A stretch of DNA of 30,557 nt from Bacteriovoracaceae bacterium UBA4096 (GCA_002381945.1 DFXY01000037.1:45175-75731); one strand, 5' to 3'; counted from the stretch's first letter, positions 1 through 8,821 are shown. The notes: a model not told the origin generated them from the letters alone. Program-made: numbers and translations.

Positions 1-257
1 GATTTGTTGTAAGCAGACATCATGAAGATGGGAGAAATTTTATCTTTGAGACGGATGGTGCGGATGATATCTATCCCCTTTATTCCAGGAAGATTCCAGT
101 CCACCAGATATACGCAATGGTCGGGTCGAGACTTGGCAGAGAAAAATTCCTCTGCTGACAAAAAGGCATCCACCGTAAATTCGTTCTTTTCTAGCAGATA
201 GCGGAGAGATTCCACTATTTCTTTTTCGTCCTCAATAATCACAATTGTTTTATTCAT
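1..257 (-). CDS. Response regulator, receiver domain (3' part outside window)
   Basis: Only the N-terminal 85 residues lie in the window; the gene runs off the left edge. They form a CheY-like receiver: a first hydrophobic strand (KTIVIIEDE) carrying the acidic pocket, the phospho-acceptor Asp53 in LVDWNLPG, and the conserved Ser in MMSAY. The protein is therefore expected to be phosphorylated by a histidine kinase in the cytoplasm. What follows the receiver (output domain or stand-alone) cannot be seen. The ATG at 257 is used. An in-frame ATG at 266 would add three residues, and neither has a strong ribosome binding site. The nearest kinase in the window is the hybrid kinase about 12 kb away, so partnership is not implied. 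Confidence 0.88.
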   Translation of the reverse strand, partial: MNKTIVIIEDEKEIVESLRYLLEKNEFTVDAFLSAEEFFSAKSRPDHCVYLVDWNLPGIKGIDIIRTIRLKDKISPIFMMSAYNK

Positions 258-460
258 ATGGTCCATTCTAAATTGAAGGCAAGATAATCTAAAGGAAATC
301 TTCCTAACCTTAAGAAAAGTTATTAGTTAATGATATCTGTCACCTAAATTATGACTTAAAAAACACATTAACAGAATGCAAAAAGTGAATATTTTCAACT
401 ATTTAGCGTTAAGAAGACTTAAATGTTTTTAGAAAATTTTAATGATTACAAAGAATGAGT

Positions 461-572
461 TAAATCGACAGAGGTGGCAAAAATGGTGGGCGTTGAGGGG
501 ATCGAACCCCCGACATCTACCTTGTAAGGGTAGCGCTCTCCCAGCTGAGCTAAACGCCCACATGTCGATTTA
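461..572. repeat. Inverted repeat bracketing tRNA-Val
   Basis: A perfect 10-bp inverted repeat, TAAATCGACA at 461-470 and TGTCGATTTA at 563-572, brackets the tRNA gene. In the minus-strand precursor the upstream copy lies in the short 5' leader and the other 13 nt beyond the CCA end. The two could therefore pair and close the precursor around the mature tRNA. The repeat is seen directly; a role in processing is inference. Confidence 0.75.
484..559 (-). tRNA. tRNA-Val (anticodon UAC), CCA encoded
   Basis: Read on the minus strand, this 76-nt stretch folds as a standard cloverleaf. The acceptor stem GGGCGTT/AACGCCC is followed by A73 and a genomically encoded CCA. The D arm has GCTC/GAGC, the anticodon stem is CTACC/GGTAG with loop CTTACAA (anticodon TAC, decoding GUA and probably other valine codons), and the T arm has loop TTCGATC with one G-U pair. 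It stands alone, with its own promoter upstream and an AT-rich gene-free stretch (258-460) downstream. The trailer begins TTTTT directly after CCA, which may contribute to termination. Confidence 0.97.
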
Positions 573-580
573 GAGCGTTC

Positions 581-609
581 ATCTTAGGGATTTGGAGAAT
601 TATTGTCAA
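581..609 (-). promoter_or_regulatory. Sigma70-type promoter of tRNA-Val
   Basis: On the minus strand a perfect -35 TTGACA (604-609) is separated by 17 bp from a -10 TAAGAT (581-586). Initiation about seven bases on, near 574, would give a leader of only about 15 nt before the tRNA. Confidence 0.75.
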
Positions 610-621
610 CGGGAATTTGGC

Positions 622-653
622 CTTGAAAGAATCATTTTTTTGATTCTTTCAAG
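622..653. other. 13-bp perfect stem-loop downstream of the coiled-coil gene
   Basis: CTTGAAAGAATCA (622-634) and its exact complement (641-653) flank a T6 loop (A6 in the minus-strand RNA). It lies 14 bp past the stop codon of the 1079-residue gene and probably ends or protects that transcript. There is no U-tract after the stem on either strand, so a canonical intrinsic terminator is not claimed. It also sits just upstream of the tRNA promoter and would separate the two units. Confidence 0.6.
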
Positions 654-666
654 ACCGATTGAAAAC

Positions 667-3600
667 TTAGATCGCTTTTACTTGGATGTCCTGGCCAGAG
701 ATAACTTTACCACCGTTCTTGATAAGTAACTTAAAGTTAACCGTCTTACCACGGGCCGACTTACTTAACTTATAATTCATGAATACTTTCTTCTCTTCAC
801 CCTGCTTCAACACTTCAGTTATAGAAGGCTTAGTCGTGATCTGAGCATACTCAGAACCTACTTCTTCCAGAGAAACTTCATACCCCTGATCAACTCCCGA
901 GAATTTAGGCATTAATTTAACTTCAACGGCATGAGTTTTAATCATCCCAATAATTCTTACTGCCACTCTTGGAGTTTTCTCAAACTTAACATCCATATCA
1001 ATCGATGGATTAATTTGAAGTTCCTGCTCAATTCTGAATTGCTCTACTCGACTTGAACGGTAATGGTTTCCTGGGTGAACAATTTCCCCAGCGATAACCA
1101 CTTTCGATCCAGGCTCTGCCTTATCACTAACTCTGAGTTTCATAACATTTAAATTAGCATGAGTATGAGGGGCCACTGCAGTTAAAGGAGCCTCCCTTCT
1201 TTCAACAGAAACATTTCCTGAGATGTTGGTTAGCTTAACGATGCTATTTCCCAGAGATGTTTTAGAACCAATGTTCTTCACCATCATCACAAGATCCATT
1301 TCAGTCCCGGGAGAAATTCCGTAAGGAGAAGATGACGCAAATTTGGCAGCTTCTTTAAGAGTCAAAGCAGCGTTTGAGTCCAAGTGCTCCTGAACCAGAT
1401 TCACAGACTCACCCTTCACTCTGGCAACTTCAGAAGGCAATGTAACTGAATAAGCGATTCCTTCTGAACGGGTAAAGGTTTCTTGATAAATATCTTTTTT
1501 ACCAGTGGCAAGACCTACTTCTTTACCCACTTTTGTTGCTTCATTTAAGTACCCAGGATAAAGACGTCCTAACTCCGAAGCATAGACGCTTGAGATTTGG
1601 TCATTGAAGACAGCTCCATAACGACGTTTAAAAGCATCAAGATGGGCGGCATTGTAAAGATTCTGGTAACGAATGACATATGATCCTTTACAGGCCTCAA
1701 TATAGTCCTTCACGCCTTTATACACGGCCGAACAATTCACATTATTAGCATTGATGCCGGCAGATGGAGTTGCATAAACGTTTCTGGCGTCAGATAGTTT
1801 TCTACGAAGACTTAGAATCTCCTCTATTTCAATCGAAGATTGAGCAATCAATTGATCAAGAGAACTTACAATCAGTGCCGCTTCGGCCAGTTCCGCTTGA
1901 GAAAGATCCGGAATAGTTTCTTCTAAAGCACGTGCCATAGATTTAATAGACTTGATTTCATCATTAATCAGCATCGCAAGCTTAGGTTTTGCGGAAGTAT
2001 CATCTTCTTTCAAGCGCCTTTCAAGTTCTTCCAGATAAAATTCCGGTTTAACCACAAGGTCAGCATGATTCTTCGCACGTTTTGCTCCTGCAACTCTTCC
2101 GTCAGTATCTCCACGGGCCTCATCAGCTGTGGAAGCATAACCAACGTCGTATCCGGCCCTGAAACCTGCAATCTCCCCGCGAACATAACCACGTCTTAAA
2201 GCTTCCCACTTAGCTTCAATCGAAGCATTTTCAGTAGCAAGTTTTGTTCCTCTAGCGACAGCATCAACGTTACCGGCCTTAGAACCATCATTCGTTCCAA
2301 TAGAGGCCTTATCCGATCCCAATTTATGAGCTTCAGTCAGGTATCTCTGGTATAGGCCAAGGCGAACCTGATACTGAGAATTTGCATCATCAGCATTTTT
2401 CTGAGCGATGTTTCTGGCATTGAGAGCAAATGAAACTTTAGGTGTCACAGAGTTAAGATCATCTCTTAGCTGTGGAAGTTCACGGGCAATGGTTGCCATA
2501 TCCTGTTCATTAACTTCAATCTCTTCAGAAGAGTCTGCAATTTCTCTCTCCGCAGACGCTTTTTGTGACAGCAAAGATTCTCGTACTCGGAGGTTATCCT
2601 GCTGATAGCGTAATAAACCTTCTCTGCGTTGTGATTCTTCATTATATTTATTTCTCATAGTAATGAGAACTCGATCAGAAGTGATAAGGTCCTGAGTTAT
2701 AGCTTCCATGACGTCCTGGGCCCGTCTCAGATCAACTTCGATCTCTTTACGATCCCGACGGATGCGAGCAAGTAGACGCTGCTCTCGTTCAATCTCAGCA
2801 TTCTTCTGAGTGATTTCATCCTGATTCTTTTTAATCTGTTCTTCAAGCTTGCGTTTATTCTCAGGGTAGCTGGCAATGGCCTTATCCAGTTCCACAATTC
2901 TGGTATTAAGTCTGGTGATTTGGGCCTCAAGATTTTTTATATCAGAAGCAAGGGCAGAAACCTGCGAAGTGATGAGGGCCTCATCCTGCTTTAGTTTAAC
3001 AATTCGGGCCGCTTTGCCGTTGATGCTGCTATTTAACGAGTTGATCTCACTCTCAAGAGTCGAAATCCTGGCAGTGTGATCAGCACCCTGGGCCACTTCG
3101 GCCTTTAGTTTAGCAAGCTCAGCTTTCTTTTGATTAAGGGAAGTCTGTTCGCCAGATATTTGTGATTGAAGTCCAGCGATTTCATTTTTAACCGCCGGCA
3201 GCTTTGCCTGGACATCCTTTAACAGAGGACGTTTTGCGGCCAGTGCGGAAGTATTCTGGGTCACAGTATTCTTTGCCGAAGTGACTTCTGCACGAAATTT
3301 TACAATGTCTTTTTCCAGCTGGTTCCTGGCATTTTCAGCTTGTTGTTTATTCTGCTGGGCCTTCTTAACAGCATCAGCAAGATTCTCAATGGTCTTAACC
3401 GAACGATTTTCTTCCTTAATCTCTTTCTGCAAACGAGCATTAACCCGTGCTACCTGCTGACCTTGCTGATGACGTCTGGATTGAATCATCTGGTTACGTG
3501 AGGTCTCCTGATTAATGTCGTTTTGAACTGAATTAAGCACTCGTTCAGTATGACGAATATCTTCCAAAACCCGATCCAGGAGCTGTTCAACTCCCATGAT

Positions 3601-3906
3601 CTCGGAGCTTAAACGAGCAACTTCCTGTCGTTTATAGGCAATAAGGCCTCTTAGCTCACTGTTTCGGGCCGGAAGTTCAACCTGGTCTCTTTCCATCTGA
3701 GCAATGGTTTTTTCAATTTGGGCCTTCTGGGAAGCCAGTTTTTCATGCTCACTTATCTTTTGATTTAAGATTTGTTCCAGATTCTGATAAACACGGAGGT
3801 ACTGAGTATGATTAATCTCATCGGGAAGCGTTTGGGCCAAGGCCTGGCCAGATATGATTAAAGAAGCAATTAAAGAGGCCTTTACAGTAAATCCCGAAGT
3901 TTTCAT
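667..3906 (-). CDS. Secreted giant coiled-coil protein with glycine-zipper blocks
   Basis: A 1079-residue protein of unknown function. Residues 1-24 are a signal peptide (Lys-containing n-region, hydrophobic core, ALA-QT cleavage site), so it is exported. Residues about 30-510 are almost uninterrupted charged heptads, predicted to be long coiled coil. Glycines then recur every fourth residue: G537/541/545, G573/577/581/585/589, G599/603/607 and G794/798/802. Such GxxxG runs pack helices tightly. The region about 860-1079 looks beta-rich, with repeated sandwich-like strands and no Cys. C720 and C739 could form a periplasmic disulfide. The start has a good ribosome binding site (CAGGAGAG, 3 bp before ATG). 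It is monocistronic, between a stem-loop and the lon terminator. A structural envelope role is plausible, but no family assignment is made. Confidence 0.9.
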   Translation of the reverse strand: MKTSGFTVKASLIASLIISGQALAQTLPDEINHTQYLRVYQNLEQILNQKISEHEKLASQKAQIEKTIAQMERDQVELPARNSELRGLIAYKRQEVARLSSEIMGVEQLLDRVLEDIRHTERVLNSVQNDINQETSRNQMIQSRRHQQGQQVARVNARLQKEIKEENRSVKTIENLADAVKKAQQNKQQAENARNQLEKDIVKFRAEVTSAKNTVTQNTSALAAKRPLLKDVQAKLPAVKNEIAGLQSQISGEQTSLNQKKAELAKLKAEVAQGADHTARISTLESEINSLNSSINGKAARIVKLKQDEALITSQVSALASDIKNLEAQITRLNTRIVELDKAIASYPENKRKLEEQIKKNQDEITQKNAEIEREQRLLARIRRDRKEIEVDLRRAQDVMEAITQDLITSDRVLITMRNKYNEESQRREGLLRYQQDNLRVRESLLSQKASAEREIADSSEEIEVNEQDMATIARELPQLRDDLNSVTPKVSFALNARNIAQKNADDANSQYQVRLGLYQRYLTEAHKLGSDKASIGTNDGSKAGNVDAVARGTKLATENASIEAKWEALRRGYVRGEIAGFRAGYDVGYASTADEARGDTDGRVAGAKRAKNHADLVVKPEFYLEELERRLKEDDTSAKPKLAMLINDEIKSIKSMARALEETIPDLSQAELAEAALIVSSLDQLIAQSSIEIEEILSLRRKLSDARNVYATPSAGINANNVNCSAVYKGVKDYIEACKGSYVIRYQNLYNAAHLDAFKRRYGAVFNDQISSVYASELGRLYPGYLNEATKVGKEVGLATGKKDIYQETFTRSEGIAYSVTLPSEVARVKGESVNLVQEHLDSNAALTLKEAAKFASSSPYGISPGTEMDLVMMVKNIGSKTSLGNSIVKLTNISGNVSVERREAPLTAVAPHTHANLNVMKLRVSDKAEPGSKVVIAGEIVHPGNHYRSSRVEQFRIEQELQINPSIDMDVKFEKTPRVAVRIIGMIKTHAVEVKLMPKFSGVDQGYEVSLEEVGSEYAQITTKPSITEVLKQGEEKKVFMNYKLSKSARGKTVNFKLLIKNGGKVISGQDIQVKAI

Positions 3907-3985
3907 ATACTCTCCTGTTAGAAAATCTTCCGGATAGTAACGTAATTTTGGATTTGGCCGAGGCCCGATGTAAATATTACAGAAT

Positions 3986-4016
3986 AAAAAAAGGCCCGGT
4001 AACTAGACCGGGCCTT
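3986..4016 (-). terminator. Intrinsic terminator of lon
   Basis: On the minus strand a 10-bp stem AAGGCCCGGT/ACCGGGCCTT with a 6-nt loop is followed by a run of seven T. It lies 26 bp past the lon stop codon. Confidence 0.93.
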
Positions 4017-4041
4017 GGAAAGTAAGAATTTTCAGTAAAAT

Positions 4042-6453
4042 CTAGTTGGCGACTTCTAAATTCGCTTCACCATCAAGAACTTTCAGGGCACGCGCCTTCA
4101 TAAATTCTTCAGGTTTAGTCAGATTAAGGGCCACTCTCAAAACTTCTTCAGCGTCACTTACCGGACGGATTTCAATGCCTGACTTGATTTCGTCAGGGAT
4201 CTTCGCGATATCTTTCTTGTTCTTCTCAGGGATGATCACAGTTGTGATACCGGCCTGTTTAGCAGCAAGAATTTTCTCTTTCAGACCACCGATCGGAAGA
4301 ACGCGGCCTCGAAGTGAAATTTCACCCGTCATAGCAACATCCTGACGAACAGGAATGTTAGCAATGGCAGAAGTCAGAGCTGTTGCCATTGTGATACCTG
4401 CTGATGGACCATCTTTTGGAGTAGCACCATCTGGTACGTGAATATGGATATCATTTTTAGAGTACCACTCATGATCAACACCCAGACGGTTAGAGATCGA
4501 GCGTACATATGAAAGAGCGGCAGAAGCTGATTCTCTCATGACATCTTTTAAGTTACCAGTTACCTGAATTTTTCCATTCCCCGGAACAGTCACTACTTCT
4601 ATATGAAGAAGTTCGCCACCGACTGAAGTCCAGGCCAGACCGTTCACCAGACCAACCTGAGGCTGCTCTTCGATACCGGTACGGTCAAACTTCATTGGGC
4701 CCAGGTATTTTTCGATGTTCTTCTCATCAATCTTAAATTTACGGCCCTCTTTAATATCCTCAGTCACAACTTCGGTCGCGATTTTACGAGAGATCGTGTT
4801 CATTAAGCGCTCAAGCTCACGGACACCGGCCTCTTTGGTATAGCCGCGAACGATTTGAGTAAGAATTTTATCAGCAACTGCGACTGGATAATTAAGTAAA
4901 CCGTGTGATTCAACAGCTTTTGGAAGAAGATACTTCTTCGCAATCTGCATTTTCTCATCCGGAGTATATCCTGCGATATGGATGATTTCCATACGGTCAC
5001 GAAGCGGACCAGGAATAGCGCCCAGATCATTGGCCGTCATGATGAACATAACTTTAGAAAGATCGTATTCACACTCGATGTAATGATCTCCGAAAGATTT
5101 ATTCTGTCCCGGATCCAATACTTCCAGCATTGCAGCTCCCGGATCACCGCGGAAATCAGAACTCATTTTATCGATCTCATCGAGAAGGATAACTGGGTTA
5201 GAAGTTCCGGCCTTTTTAAGGGCGTGAATGATTTTCCCTGGCATTGCACCTACGTAAGTACGACGGTGACCACGAATTTCAGCTTCATCACGGACCCCAC
5301 CAAGTGAGATACGGACAAACTTACGTCCAAGGGATTCAGCAAGAGATTTAGCAATTGAAGTTTTACCAACACCTGGAGGACCAGCTAAACAAAGTAATGT
5401 CCCACGAGTGTCGTCTTTAACTAAAGAGCGAACCGATAGATATTCAACAATACGCTCTTTAACATCATCTAAACCATAGTGATCGTTATTCAGGATCTCA
5501 CGGGCCTTGGCCACAGAGTTATCGTCCTGAGAGTACTCTTCCCAAGGAAGAGAAACCATCCAGTCTAAATAGTTCCGAACAACAGCTGCTTCCGCAGACA
5601 TTGGCGACATAGACTTAAGCTTACGAAGTTCCTTGTTAGCTTTTTCACGAGCTTCTTCAGGCATTTTCTTAGCTTTAAGTTTTTCTTCAATCTCAGCAGA
5701 GTCTGATTTCTCATCACCCTTATTGCCGAGTTCTTTCTGAATCGCATTCATTTGCTCATTCAGATAGTATTCTTTCTGAGATTTTTCCATCTGTGTTTTT
5801 ACACGAGAACGGATTCTCTTCTCAACATTGATGATTTCAATTTCACCCTGCATTTTTTCCAAAAGAAGTTGCAAACGAGTATCTACGTTTACAGCGTTCA
5901 GGATGTCTTGCTTCTCAGGGATTTTCATTGTCAGATGAGCGACAATAATATCAGCGAGACGAGAAGGATCCGTGATCGATGAAATACTCATAAGGAGTTC
6001 AGGAGGAATTCTCTTATTGAGTTTTACATACTGTTCGAAAATGTTTTTCACAGATCGCATAGAAGCTTCTACTTCAACGTCTGATTCAACCACATCGGCA
6101 CACTTTTCAACGTCAGAGTAATAACCGTCGTTTTCGCAACGGAAGTTTTTAATCTTCGCGCGGTACTTACCTTCGATTAAGACCTTCACTGTATTATCCG
6201 GAAGTCTTAGCATCTGAATAATGCTAACGACTGTTCCGATGTCATACACGTCTTCACGTTCTGGATTCAGAACTGAAGCGTCTTTCTGTGTAACTAGAAA
6301 TAATTCATTTCCGTTTTTAGCAGCTTTCTCGAGCGCAGAGATAGATTTCTCTCGACCTACGAATAAAGGCACTACCATGTGTGGAAAGATGATCACATCT
6401 CGTAGTGGAAGGAGTGGGAAGTTATTAACTGCTTCGGACTTCTTATCGGACAT
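4042..6453 (-). CDS. lon: ATP-dependent protease La (Lon)
   Basis: An 803-residue cytosolic AAA+ serine protease that degrades misfolded and regulatory proteins. The N-terminal substrate domain opens with FPLLPLRDVIIFPHM, Walker A is GPPGVGKT (358-365) and Walker B is ILLDEID. The proteolytic dyad is Ser684 in KDGPSAG and Lys727 in GGLKEKILAAK, so the enzyme should be active. The length is that of bacterial LonA. The start is set at the internal ATG because AGGAGGT sits four bases before it; an upstream in-frame ATG (6480) would place that site inside the gene. It is the last gene of the clpP-clpX-lon row, but a strong terminator separates it from clpX, so it should have its own promoter. A palindrome sits in its leader. 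Confidence 0.98.
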   Translation of the reverse strand: MSDKKSEAVNNFPLLPLRDVIIFPHMVVPLFVGREKSISALEKAAKNGNELFLVTQKDASVLNPEREDVYDIGTVVSIIQMLRLPDNTVKVLIEGKYRAKIKNFRCENDGYYSDVEKCADVVESDVEVEASMRSVKNIFEQYVKLNKRIPPELLMSISSITDPSRLADIIVAHLTMKIPEKQDILNAVNVDTRLQLLLEKMQGEIEIINVEKRIRSRVKTQMEKSQKEYYLNEQMNAIQKELGNKGDEKSDSAEIEEKLKAKKMPEEAREKANKELRKLKSMSPMSAEAAVVRNYLDWMVSLPWEEYSQDDNSVAKAREILNNDHYGLDDVKERIVEYLSVRSLVKDDTRGTLLCLAGPPGVGKTSIAKSLAESLGRKFVRISLGGVRDEAEIRGHRRTYVGAMPGKIIHALKKAGTSNPVILLDEIDKMSSDFRGDPGAAMLEVLDPGQNKSFGDHYIECEYDLSKVMFIMTANDLGAIPGPLRDRMEIIHIAGYTPDEKMQIAKKYLLPKAVESHGLLNYPVAVADKILTQIVRGYTKEAGVRELERLMNTISRKIATEVVTEDIKEGRKFKIDEKNIEKYLGPMKFDRTGIEEQPQVGLVNGLAWTSVGGELLHIEVVTVPGNGKIQVTGNLKDVMRESASAALSYVRSISNRLGVDHEWYSKNDIHIHVPDGATPKDGPSAGITMATALTSAIANIPVRQDVAMTGEISLRGRVLPIGGLKEKILAAKQAGITTVIIPEKNKKDIAKIPDEIKSGIEIRPVSDAEEVLRVALNLTKPEEFMKARALKVLDGEANLEVAN

Positions 6454-6482
6454 AGCACCTCCTGCGCCTTTCTGTCTCATGA

Positions 6483-6500
6483 AACCTCTTGCATGAGGTT
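6483..6500. promoter_or_regulatory. Palindrome in lon leader (possible operator)
   Basis: AACCTCTTGCATGAGGTT is an 18-bp dyad, symmetric at all but one base pair, lying 30 bp upstream of the lon ATG. A -10-like TAATAT (6508-6513, minus strand) precedes it, so a repressor bound here would cover the start region. It could equally be a 6-bp RNA hairpin. It matches no heat-shock operator I can name. Confidence 0.5.
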
Positions 6501-6539
6501 CTTCAAAATATTATCCCATGAAATTGAAAATCGAATACC

Positions 6540-6572
6540 AAAAAAAAGGGCCGGGAGTTTTTTTCCCGGCCC
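6540..6572 (-). terminator. Intrinsic terminator of clpPX
   Basis: Minus strand: a 9-bp GC-rich stem GGGCCGGGA/TCCCGGCCC with a 7-nt loop, followed by seven T. It ends the clpP-clpX transcript 61 bp past the clpX stop. Confidence 0.94.
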
Positions 6573-6633
6573 GACTGATTTTAATGATTACTTCTAGTTA
6601 TTTGTTATTTACGTTGTAAGAGTTTTCAAGAAT

Positions 6634-7950
6634 CTATGATGCGTTCTCAATTTTCTTGGCCGCTTTGGCACCGGCCTTAGATTCCAGGCGCTTCTTACGA
6701 TCGCCTTCTTCCAAAATCGGCTTGCCTTCACCTGTTATCGCCTCTTTAGTGACAATACACTTGGCGATTTTCTCATTACCCGGCAAATCATACATCACAT
6801 CCAGCATCACCTGCTCGAGGATTGCACGCAGTCCGCGGGCACCGGTTTTCCTGTTAAGAGCAGTCTTGGCAACTTCCAGGATCGCATCGGGAGTGAATTC
6901 CAGATCAATTCCGTCAAAGTCAAAAAGTTTCTGATACTGTTTTACTACAGCGTTTTTTGGCTCAGTCAGAATCGACACAAGTGCCGCTTCATCAAGTTCT
7001 TCCAACATGGCAGTCACTGGCAATCGCCCAATAAACTCCGGAATAAGACCAAATCTCACTAAATCTTCCGGTTCAATTGAACCAAGTTTTTCAAGGTGTG
7101 ATTTTTCTTTCTTCTCATTAGTATTATTCGCAGTAAGCCCGACTGACTTGGACTTCGTCATACGTTTCTCAATAATCTTATCCAGTCCTACAAAGGCTCC
7201 TGCACAGATAAAGAGAATGTTTCGGGTATCAACCTGAATGTATTCCTGCTGAGGATGCTTACGTCCACCTTTAGGAGGAACATTGGCAACCGAGCCTTCT
7301 ACAAGTTTAAGAAGTGCTTGCTGAACACCTTCACCGGATACGTCACGAGTGATAGACGGGTTTTCAGACTTGCGGGCAATCTTATCAATTTCATCTACGT
7401 AGATGATCCCACGCTGAGCACGCTCAACATCGAAGTCACAGTTTTGTAAGAGTGAAAGGATGACGTTCTCAACATCCTCACCCACGTAACCTGCTTCAGT
7501 CAATGTCGTAGCATCTGCAATGGCAAACGGGACGTTCAAAAACTTCGCAAGAGATTGAGCGATAAGTGTTTTACCAGAGCCGGTTGGACCAGCAAGCAGA
7601 ATATTAGATTTTGCAAGCTCCACTTCTTCATCACGAGAAGAAGCTTTATAAGCAATTCTCTTATAGTGGTTATGAACGGCAACCGAGATAATTTTCTTGG
7701 CGCGATCCTGACCGATTACATATTGGTCAAGATGGGCCTTGATCTCGTGTGGCTTCGGAACATTGTCAGTGGCCGTCTTTGAAACAGTCTTAACTGAATC
7801 TTCAAAGATAATGTCATTACAAAGCTCAATACACTCATCACAGATATAAACACCTGGACCCGCGATAAGCTTTTTTACTTCTTTCTGGGACTTTCCGCAG
7901 AAGTTACAGTTTAAACTACCGTAAGATCCGCCTGCTTTTTCTTTAGTCAT
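6634..7950 (-). CDS. clpX: ClpX, ATPase and unfoldase subunit of ClpXP
   Basis: A 438-residue AAA+ unfoldase that selects substrates and feeds them to ClpP. The N-terminal zinc-binding domain has Cys15, Cys18, Cys37 and Cys40. Walker A is GPTGSGKT (121-128), the pore loop is GYVGED (154-159), Walker B is IIYVDEIDK (182-190), the RKH loop is near 230 and sensor 2 is GARGLR. The ClpP-docking loop, usually IGF-like, reads SVGLT here (about 269-273). It lies 24 bp downstream of clpP and is certainly co-transcribed. The start has AGGA nine bases upstream. No frameshift or missing catalytic residue is seen. Confidence 0.98.
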   Translation of the reverse strand: MTKEKAGGSYGSLNCNFCGKSQKEVKKLIAGPGVYICDECIELCNDIIFEDSVKTVSKTATDNVPKPHEIKAHLDQYVIGQDRAKKIISVAVHNHYKRIAYKASSRDEEVELAKSNILLAGPTGSGKTLIAQSLAKFLNVPFAIADATTLTEAGYVGEDVENVILSLLQNCDFDVERAQRGIIYVDEIDKIARKSENPSITRDVSGEGVQQALLKLVEGSVANVPPKGGRKHPQQEYIQVDTRNILFICAGAFVGLDKIIEKRMTKSKSVGLTANNTNEKKEKSHLEKLGSIEPEDLVRFGLIPEFIGRLPVTAMLEELDEAALVSILTEPKNAVVKQYQKLFDFDGIDLEFTPDAILEVAKTALNRKTGARGLRAILEQVMLDVMYDLPGNEKIAKCIVTKEAITGEGKPILEEGDRKKRLESKAGAKAAKKIENAS

Positions 7951-7974
7951 GTTCGTTTTCCTATCGCTCTATAA

Positions 7975-8595
7975 TTAAGCTTTAATCGTTTTGCCTTTAG
8001 GGGTGATGATATTGTCGATCAGTCCAAATTCCTTGGCACGAACTGGATCTAAATAATTATCACGGTCGCATGCCTTTTCTACTTCTTCATAGGTGCGACC
8101 AGTGTGCTTCACATAAATATTGTTCAATTGTTTTTTCAAATCCAGGATTTCTCTGGCCTGAATTTCAATATCGGTGGCCTGTCCGCGAGCTCCACCCAAC
8201 GGTTGGTGAATCATGATTCGAGAATGAGGCATTGAATAACGGTGACCAGGCTCGCCTGCTTGTAATAAAAGGGAGCCCATAGAAGCGGCCAACCCTGTAC
8301 AATAAGTATAAACCGGACAACTCACGTGTTGCATTAAATCATATATCCCCAGACCGGCATAAACCGATCCTCCGGGAGAATTGATATAAAAATGGATAGG
8401 AGCTTCAGGATCAGACTGCTCTAGAAACAGCAGCTGGGCCACCAGTAGGTTTGCCACAGTATCATTGACTTCTGTTCCCAAAAATATAATTCGGTCTAAG
8501 AGGAGTCTTGAATAGATGTCGTACTGTCTTTCCCCTCTCGCCGTCTGCTCGATCACGATTGGATTAGGGATATAACCCATGGTTGGATTCTTCAT
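7975..8595 (-). CDS. clpP: ClpP, proteolytic subunit of ClpXP
   Basis: A 206-residue tetradecameric serine peptidase. The catalytic triad is visible as Ser105 (GLAASMGS), His130 (MIHQPLGG) and Asp179 (DRDNYLDP), and the oligomer strand INSPGGSV is intact. The start is placed at 8595 because AAAGGA lies just upstream; the longer frame to 8652 would begin without such a site. It is the first gene of the clpP-clpX unit. Trigger factor (tig), the usual upstream neighbour of clpP, is absent; the gene on that side is a divergent peroxiredoxin. Confidence 0.98.
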   Translation of the reverse strand: MKNPTMGYIPNPIVIEQTARGERQYDIYSRLLLDRIIFLGTEVNDTVANLLVAQLLFLEQSDPEAPIHFYINSPGGSVYAGLGIYDLMQHVSCPVYTYCTGLAASMGSLLLQAGEPGHRYSMPHSRIMIHQPLGGARGQATDIEIQAREILDLKKQLNNIYVKHTGRTYEEVEKACDRDNYLDPVRAKEFGLIDNIITPKGKTIKA

Positions 8596-8741
8596 TTTGG
8601 TCCTTTTTCCCGAATGGTTGATTTCTTTGTTCAACCTTATCGGTAAATTCATATATTTCTTGAGGTTAATTTAACTCGTTAACGCTGTATAAAAAAGATG
8701 GGCATGAATAACCAAACAACAAGGGTAAGGAACACTTAGTC

Positions 8742-8770
8742 TTGAAATATTTGCCACTTGGGTCTAAATT
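8742..8770 (+). promoter_or_regulatory. Probable promoter of the peroxiredoxin gene
   Basis: TTGAAA (8742-8747), 17-bp spacer, TAAATT (8765-8770), about 50 bp before the ATG. The -35 is good and the -10 is weak. Confidence 0.5.
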
Positions 8771-8821
8771 CCTCTGGTCCACGTTTCAATTCCGAAATTG
8801 GTAATTTTTTAAGGAGTCCTT

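Noticed and set aside
622..653. Canonical Rho-independent terminator
   Set aside because: The stem is perfect but no T-run follows it on either strand; the T run is in the loop. It is kept only as a stem-loop.
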